DNA of 64,000 bases from Thermohalobaculum sp039805905 (lineage in GTDB: Bacteria > Pseudomonadota > Alphaproteobacteria > Rhodobacterales > Rhodobacteraceae). Positions within the stretch are counted from its first letter, which is position 1, and each line of letters starts with the position of its first letter. Of this stretch, positions 59,112 through 64,000 are shown one piece after another. A model generated the notes under the pieces. The model saw nothing but the letters and a program-made list of their open reading frames with translations, was not told the origin of the DNA and did no database searches. Location of the stretch: the NCBI GenBank assembly GCA_039805905.1, contig JBDIVM010000010.1, forward strand, positions 124,001 through 188,000, written 5' to 3'. The position numbers were made by a program, and so were the translations under genes.

Positions 59112-60134
59112 ATGAATATCCGCAAGAGCTTCTGGTCCACGGTCGCCGCCGGCATCCTGCTGGCCTCGAACGCGCTGGCGCAGACCGAGCTGACCGTCTA
59201 CACCGCCGTCGAGGCCGAGGATCTCAAGCGCTATGCCGAGACCTTCAACAAGGACCACCCGGACATCACCATCAACTGGGTCCGCGACTCGACCGGCATC
59301 ATCACCGCCAAGCTCCTGGCCGAGAAGAACAACCCGCAGGCCGACGTGGTCTGGGGGCTCGCAGCGACATCGCTGCTGCTGCTGAAGACGGAAGGCATGC
59401 TCGAGCCCTATGCGCCGAAGGGCGTCGAGGCGCTGGACAAGAAATTCGTCGACAACAGCAACCCGCCCACCTGGGTCGGCATGGACGCCTGGGTCGCGGC
59501 GATCTGCTTCAACACGGTCGAGGCCGGCAAGCTGGGCCTGCCGGTGCCGACCTCGTGGAAGGACCTGACCAACCCGGTCTACAAGGGCCATGTCATCATG
59601 CCGAACCCGAATTCCTCGGGCACCGGCTTCCTCGACGTGTCGAGCTGGCTCCAGATGTTCGGAGAGGCCGACGGCTGGGCCTACATGGACGCGCTGCACG
59701 AGAACATCGCCCGCTACACCCATTCCGGGTCGAAGCCCTGCAAGATGGCCGGTGCCGGCGAGATTCCGATCGGCATCTCCTTCGCCTTCCGCGGCGCCAA
59801 GGAGAAGGCAGCCGGCGCGCCTGTCGAGATCATCGTTCCCGCCGAGGGCGTGGGCTGGGACATGGAGGCCTCGGGCATCATCGCCGGCACCTCGAAGCTC
59901 GAGGCGGCGCAGACCTTGCTCGACTGGTCGATCACCAGGACGGCGAACGAGATGTACAATACCGGCTATGCGGTCGTCGCCATGCCGGGCGTCGCCAAGC
60001 CGGTGCCGCACTTCCCCGACGGGCTGATCGGGAAGATGATCGACAACGACTTCGAGTGGGCGGCCAACAACCGCAAGGCGATCCTCGAGGAGTGGCAGAA
60101 GCGCTACGACTCGAAGTCCGAGCCGAAGAGCTGA
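59112..60134 (+). CDS. aepX: 2-aminoethylphosphonate ABC substrate-binding protein
   Basis: 340 residues with a Sec signal peptide (1-23, ending NALAQ). The sequence matches the putative AEP-binding family (PhnS2/AepX): TELTVYTAVEAEDLKRYAE, INWVRDSTGIITAKLLAEK, ADVVWGLAATSLLLLKTEG, MPNPNSSGTGFLDVSSWLQ, IARYTHSGSKPCKMAG. AEP uptake supplies phosphorus, nitrogen and carbon. The ATG 59112 has GGGAGG ten bases upstream. Followed by ATPase and fused permease genes of the same system. AEP breakdown genes (phnW/phnX or similar) are not visible here. Confidence 0.92.
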   Translation: MNIRKSFWSTVAAGILLASNALAQTELTVYTAVEAEDLKRYAETFNKDHPDITINWVRDSTGIITAKLLAEKNNPQADVVWGLAATSLLLLKTEGMLEPYAPKGVEALDKKFVDNSNPPTWVGMDAWVAAICFNTVEAGKLGLPVPTSWKDLTNPVYKGHVIMPNPNSSGTGFLDVSSWLQMFGEADGWAYMDALHENIARYTHSGSKPCKMAGAGEIPIGISFAFRGAKEKAAGAPVEIIVPAEGVGWDMEASGIIAGTSKLEAAQTLLDWSITRTANEMYNTGYAVVAMPGVAKPVPHFPDGLIGKMIDNDFEWAANNRKAILEEWQKRYDSKSEPKS

Positions 60135-60153
60135 GCGCCTGAGCCACCGGTTC

Positions 60154-60180
60154 CCGGGCGCCGCCCAGGGCGGCGCCCGG
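60154..60180 (+). terminator. Strong hairpin between aepX and the ATPase gene
   Basis: CCGGGCGCCGCC and GGCGGCGCCCGG, twelve perfect pairs with a three-base loop, followed by CTTTC. Nineteen bases after the binding-protein stop. It probably limits read-through so that the binding protein is made in excess. Confidence 0.65.
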
Positions 60181-60260
60181 CTTTCAATCCGCACCCGGAT
60201 CGGTATCATGCCCGGCCTGACCGCGCCGGCCCGCATGCGCGAGAGGCGGAGAGTGGCCCG

Positions 60261-61379
60261 ATGAGAGCGACAGCCGAGTCTGCCGTGTTCCTGCGGATCC
60301 GCAACCTCTGGAAGGCCTTCGGCAGCTTCCACGCGCTGAAGGGCGTGTCGCTCGACATCCGGGAGGGCGAGTTCGTCTGCTTCCTCGGCCCGTCCGGCTG
60401 CGGCAAGACCACGCTGCTGCGCGCCATCGCCGGGCTCGACCTGCAGACCCGCGGCACGATCGAGCAGGCCGGGCGCGACATCTCGGCCCTGCCGGCGGCC
60501 GAGCGCGACTTCGGCATCGTGTTCCAGTCCTATGCGCTGTTTCCCAATCTCACGGTCGAGAGGAATATCGCCTTCGGGCTGGAGAACGCCGGCCGGTCGC
60601 GGGCCGAGATCGCGACGCGGGTGGCGGAGCTTCTGGCGCTCGTCGGGTTGCCCGAGCAGGGCGCGAAGTACCCGGCGCAGCTCTCCGGCGGCCAGCAGCA
60701 ACGCATCGCGCTCGCCCGCGCCATCGCCACCTCGCCCGGGCTCCTGCTGCTCGACGAGCCGCTCTCGGCGCTCGACGCAAAGGTGCGGGTGCACCTGCGC
60801 CACGAGATTAAGGAGCTGCAGCGGAAACTCGGCATCACCACGATCATGGTCACCCACGACCAGGAGGAGGCGCTGAGCATGGCCGACCGCATCGTGGTCA
60901 TGAACCACGGTGTCATCGAACAGGTCGGCAGTCCGACCGAGATCTATCGCGAGCCGATGACGCTCTTCGTCGCCGACTTCATCGGCGAGACCAACAAGCT
61001 CGCCGCGCGGGCCGCGGGCGCCGCGGAGCTGAGGATCGGCGCACGGACGCTCGACAGCGTTGCGCACGGGCTCGCGAGCGGCACCGCCGTCACCGCGGTG
61101 ATCCGGCCCGAGGACGTGGTCCCGCACGAGGCCGGCTTCCGCGCCGGCGACAGCCGCAACCTGATCGATGCCCGCCTCGAAGAGATGGAGTTCCTCGGCT
61201 CGTTCTGGCGCGCGCGCCTGGGCGCCACGGGGCTTGCGGAAGACGGCCTCGTCGCCGATTTCTCGATCAATGCGGTGCGTCGCCTGTCGCTGGCGGAGGG
61301 CGCCACCATCACCCTCGAGCTGCCCCCCGCCCGGCTGCTGGCCTTTGCCGGAGAAGGTGCCGATGACCGCCGCGGCTGA
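60261..61379 (+). CDS. aepV: 2-aminoethylphosphonate ABC transporter ATP-binding protein
   Basis: 372 residues. Walker A GPSGCGKTT, Q-loop VFQSYALFPNLTV, signature LSGGQQQRIALARAI, Walker B LLLDEPLSALDA, H-loop VTHDQEEALSM, and a TOBE-like tail (FVADFIGETNKLAA; IRPEDVVPHEAG). It falls in the PotA/FbpC class used by PhnT2/AepV. A purine-rich GGCGGAGAG precedes the ATG. The permease gene starts 17 bases before its stop. Confidence 0.92.
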   Translation: MRATAESAVFLRIRNLWKAFGSFHALKGVSLDIREGEFVCFLGPSGCGKTTLLRAIAGLDLQTRGTIEQAGRDISALPAAERDFGIVFQSYALFPNLTVERNIAFGLENAGRSRAEIATRVAELLALVGLPEQGAKYPAQLSGGQQQRIALARAIATSPGLLLLDEPLSALDAKVRVHLRHEIKELQRKLGITTIMVTHDQEEALSMADRIVVMNHGVIEQVGSPTEIYREPMTLFVADFIGETNKLAARAAGAAELRIGARTLDSVAHGLASGTAVTAVIRPEDVVPHEAGFRAGDSRNLIDARLEEMEFLGSFWRARLGATGLAEDGLVADFSINAVRRLSLAEGATITLELPPARLLAFAGEGADDRRG

Positions 61380-63381
61380 CCACGCGCTGCCCGCAGGCCG
61401 CCCGGTGCGGGCGAAGCTCGGCCGCGACGACATCCTGATGCGCGGCTACATGGTGGTGATCGCGGCCTATCTGGTGGTTGCGCTGGCGCTGCCGCTCTGG
61501 GTCATGCTGTCGAAGTCGTTCTCGACCTACAGCTTCGATCTTTCGCGCTACGAGTTTCAGGTCAGCGACGAGGCGGGCAACTTCGCGACGCCGCCGGTGA
61601 CGGCCCGGACGCTGAACGAGCGAGCCGGCGCGATCGTCGCCGAGGCTGATCTTTCCACAAGCGCGGACGGGCGATTGCCGGCGACAAGCTTCTTTCCCGA
61701 TTTCAGCTTCCGGAGCCCGGTGAGGTACCGGCTGCGCGGTTCCACGGCCGACACCGTGTGGCTCGCCGGTTCCGAGCGGCACAGCGGCACCGAATGGATG
61801 GAGTTCAGCTCGAACGACTTCCGGAAGGTGATGCTGCGCCCGGCGGTCGCGCGCGGGCTCGACAACTACATGACCTATTTCTCGACGCCCGCGCTGTTCC
61901 GGTCGATCGGGAACTCGCTGGCGATCTCGCTGATCAGCACCGTGATCACGGTCGCGCTGGCCTTCGGCTTCGCCTATGCGCTGAACCGAAGCTGCATGGT
62001 GTTCAAGGGCCTGTTCCGGCTGGTCGCCATCGCCCCGATCCTGGTGCCATCGCTGCTGCCCGGCATCGCCCTGGTCTATCTCTTCGGCAATCAGGGGATG
62101 CTGAAGGCGCTGCTGTTCGGCGAGTCGATCTACGGGCCGATCGGCATCGTGATCGGCTCGGTGTTCTTCACCTTCCCGCATGCGCTGATTATCATCTCGA
62201 CCGCGCTCGCGATCGCCGACGCCCGGCTCTACGAGGCGGCGGTGTCGCTGAAGGCGAGCGCCTGGAAGACGTTCTGGACGGTGACGATCCCCGGCGCGCG
62301 CTACGGGCTGATCTCGGCCGCCTTCGTGGTATTCAACCTGGTGATCACCGATTTCGGCCTGCCGAAGGTGATCGGCGGACAGTTCAACATGCTGGCGGTC
62401 GACATCTACAAGCAGGTGATCGGCCAGCAGAACTTCGAGATGGGGGCGGTGGTCTCGGTGGTGCTGCTGATCCCGGCGGTGATCGCCTTCGCGGTCGACC
62501 GGATCGTGCAGCGGAAGCAGGTGGCGCTGCTCTCGGCGCGATCGGTGCCCTACGCGCCGAGGCCCGACCGGCGCTTCGACCTGATCTGCCTCGGCTACTG
62601 CGCGCTGGTGGCGGTCTTCATCGTCGGGCTGCTGGCGGTCTGCCAGTTCGCGGCGCTGGTCAGGTTCTGGCCCTACGACCTGAGCCTCAGCCTGAAGAAT
62701 TACGCCTTCGACCTGATGGATGGCGGGGGCTGGGACTCCTACTACAACTCGATCTGGATGTCGCTGCTGACGGCTGTGATCGGCACGGTGGTGGTGTTCA
62801 CCGGCGCCTACATGGTCGAGAAGACCCGCGGCTTCGGAGCCGGACGGGCGATGTTCCAGCTGATGGCGATGCTGCCGATGGCGATTCCGGGGATGGTGCT
62901 GGGACTCGCCTACATCTTCTTCTTCAACGATCCGGCCAATCCGCTGAACTTCCTCTACGGCACGATGGCGATCCTGGTGATCTGCACCGTGACGCATTTC
63001 TACACGGTTTCGCACCTGACCGCGATGACGGCGCTGAAGCAGATGGACCGCGAGTTCGAGTCGGTCGCCGCCTCGCTGAAGCAGCCCTTCTACCGGCTGT
63101 TCGCGCGCGTCACCGTGCCGGTCTGCCTGCCGGCGGTGTTCGACATCTCGATCTACCTCTTCGTCAACGCGATGACGACGGTCTCGGCGGTGGTGTTCCT
63201 CTATTCGCCGAAGACGACGCTGGCCTCGGTCGCGGTGCTGAACATGGACGATGCCGGCGACATCGCGCCGGCGGCAGCGATGGGGATGATGATCTTCTAC
63301 ACCAACGCCGCTGCCCGGCTCCTGCACATGGCGTTGTCGCACGGGGTGCTCAGGCGGACGCAAGCGTGGCGGGCGCGCTGA
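61363..63381 (+). CDS. aepW: 2-aminoethylphosphonate ABC permease, fused two-domain type
   Basis: 672 residues with two permease domains joined in one chain, each with an EAA loop: EAAVSLKASAWKTFWTVTIPG (about 285) and ESVAASLKQPFYRLFARVTVP (about 565). Between helix 1 and helix 2 lies a periplasmic insertion of roughly 110 residues (about 56-170). The fusion is the rule for PhnU2/AepW-type AEP importers. ATG 61363 has GGAGAAGG upstream and overlaps the ATPase gene by 17 bases. Confidence 0.92.
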   Translation: MTAAADHALPAGRPVRAKLGRDDILMRGYMVVIAAYLVVALALPLWVMLSKSFSTYSFDLSRYEFQVSDEAGNFATPPVTARTLNERAGAIVAEADLSTSADGRLPATSFFPDFSFRSPVRYRLRGSTADTVWLAGSERHSGTEWMEFSSNDFRKVMLRPAVARGLDNYMTYFSTPALFRSIGNSLAISLISTVITVALAFGFAYALNRSCMVFKGLFRLVAIAPILVPSLLPGIALVYLFGNQGMLKALLFGESIYGPIGIVIGSVFFTFPHALIIISTALAIADARLYEAAVSLKASAWKTFWTVTIPGARYGLISAAFVVFNLVITDFGLPKVIGGQFNMLAVDIYKQVIGQQNFEMGAVVSVVLLIPAVIAFAVDRIVQRKQVALLSARSVPYAPRPDRRFDLICLGYCALVAVFIVGLLAVCQFAALVRFWPYDLSLSLKNYAFDLMDGGGWDSYYNSIWMSLLTAVIGTVVVFTGAYMVEKTRGFGAGRAMFQLMAMLPMAIPGMVLGLAYIFFFNDPANPLNFLYGTMAILVICTVTHFYTVSHLTAMTALKQMDREFESVAASLKQPFYRLFARVTVPVCLPAVFDISIYLFVNAMTTVSAVVFLYSPKTTLASVAVLNMDDAGDIAPAAAMGMMIFYTNAAARLLHMALSHGVLRRTQAWRAR

Positions 63382-63498
63382 CCGGCTCCGATGCGGGTCA
63401 AGTGACGGAAGCCTGCGTGTTGCACGTGATAGCGTTGTCGGCCTGCCTGCATTAAACTCGGGCGGAACGGCCGGCGCTTCGGGCGGTGGGAGAGCGAG

Positions 63499-64000
63499 AT
63501 GCGGGCGGTGATTGCTGCGGCGGCGACCATCCTTTCGGCCATGCTGGTGACGGTCCCCTCCGGGGCCGGCAGTCCGGCCGTGCCCGCGATGGCGGCAGCC
63601 TATGACTTCTACTTCGGCGGGCTTCGTGCCGGCGAGCTCACGGTTTCGGCCGATTTCGGGCCCGAGGCCTACCGCGCCGGGGCGGAGTTCCGCACCACCG
63701 GCATCGCCGGGCTGTTCTCGGACACCGAGATGAAGGTGGCGACCGAAGGCTGGGTCGGATCGGCCGGGCTGAGCCCGGTGCGGTTCACGTCGAACGAGCG
63801 CGACGAGAGCGATCTCCGGGTGGTCGAGGTCGCCTTCTCCGGCAGCGGGCCGACGGCGGTCAGTGCCGAGCCCGCCTTCAAGCCCAAGCCCTGGTCGATC
63901 GAGGCCCGCGACCAGCGGGGCGCCATCGACCCGCTGAGCGCGATCCTGCATGCCCTCGCGCCGGCTCCGGCTGAGCAGGCCTGCAACCGGCGGGTCGAGG
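63499..64000 (+). CDS. Exported DUF3108-like protein, N-terminal part
   Basis: 167 residues visible; the gene runs off the window end. Signal peptide about 1-24, then AAYDFYFGGLRAGELTVSAD and YRAGAEFRTTGIAGLFSDTEM, a beta-rich pattern like the DUF3108 family of periplasmic proteins. GGGAGAGCGAG immediately precedes the ATG. The 117-base gap after the AEP permease suggests a separate transcript. Function unknown. Confidence 0.72.
   Translation, partial: MRAVIAAAATILSAMLVTVPSGAGSPAVPAMAAAYDFYFGGLRAGELTVSADFGPEAYRAGAEFRTTGIAGLFSDTEMKVATEGWVGSAGLSPVRFTSNERDESDLRVVEVAFSGSGPTAVSAEPAFKPKPWSIEARDQRGAIDPLSAILHALAPAPAEQACNRRVE

Noticed and set aside
59025..61433. Minus-strand frame of about 800 codons under aepX and the ATPase
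   Set aside because: No family features; both plus-strand genes are certain and have ribosome sites.
61309..63951. Long minus-strand frame of about 880 codons under the AEP permease
   Set aside because: His/Arg/Asp-rich shadow of an evident transmembrane permease.

Overview
This 64-kb window looks like a chromosomal segment of a high-GC alphaproteobacterium. A Rhodobacterales or Rhodospirillales-type heterotroph with methylated-amine metabolism is the best guess from gene content, but no rRNA or other phylogenetic marker is present to prove it. Coding density is high, many genes overlap by ATGA or TGATG, and nearly everything is transport and catabolism of small nitrogenous compounds. No tRNA, rRNA, insertion sequence, prophage or CRISPR array was seen.

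Layout. (1) 1-9.0 kb: the tail of a TRAP transporter permease; then a minus-strand operon of a Pot-type ABC importer (binding protein, two permeases, ATPase), a CE4 deacetylase/PuuE-like hydrolase and a cytosine-deaminase-family amidohydrolase; a LysR regulator; and a plus-strand overlapping pair, a BtpA/SgcQ-like TIM barrel plus a phosphoribosyltransferase. (2) 9.2-14.4 kb: Fe-alcohol dehydrogenase, aldehyde dehydrogenase, PuuA-like glutamine-synthetase-family ligase and RidA, with an XRE-cupin regulator; this looks like a gamma-glutamylated amine or amino-alcohol route. (3) 14.8-34 kb: methylated-amine region with a GmaS/GlnT ligase, a drug/metabolite exporter, a PhyH dioxygenase, a divergent Amt with a small membrane protein, an APC permease, trimethylamine-N-oxide demethylase (tdm), trimethylamine monooxygenase (tmm), two uncharacterised small proteins, a nitrilase-family amidase, a split glutamate-synthase-like complex (GlxB/C/D, the MgsABC family), a third GS-like ligase and a GntR regulator.

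(4) 34-40 kb: SPOR protein, class I amidotransferase, a badly degenerate class I fructose-bisphosphatase next to an intact phosphoribulokinase, an excisionase-HTH/PBP regulator, a 3-methyladenine-glycosylase-like protein and a hemolysin-III-type membrane protein. (5) 40.4-43.8 kb: PepSY protein with an acidic GGDDS repeat tail, response regulator, PhoQ-like kinase and lipoprotein. (6) 43.8-51.7 kb: fumarase/PurB-superfamily lyase, aldehyde dehydrogenase, three-subunit molybdenum hydroxylase with a MoaD-like protein, and an EamA exporter. (7) 51.8-64 kb: a second Pot-type ABC importer, a MacA/LolCD-like efflux or lipoprotein-release system, a 2-aminoethylphosphonate ABC importer, and the start of a DUF3108-like protein.

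Working model: trimethylamine is oxidised by Tmm to TMAO and cleaved by Tdm to dimethylamine and formaldehyde. Monomethylamine would then be taken up by the GmaS plus GlxBCD/MgsABC gamma-glutamylmethylamide/N-methylglutamate route, with Amt managing (methyl)ammonium. Dimethylamine monooxygenase (dmm) and N-methylglutamate dehydrogenase (mgd) genes are not in the window. All three complete binding-protein-dependent ABC operons carry a GC-rich hairpin directly after the binding-protein gene, which suggests a shared way of setting subunit ratios.
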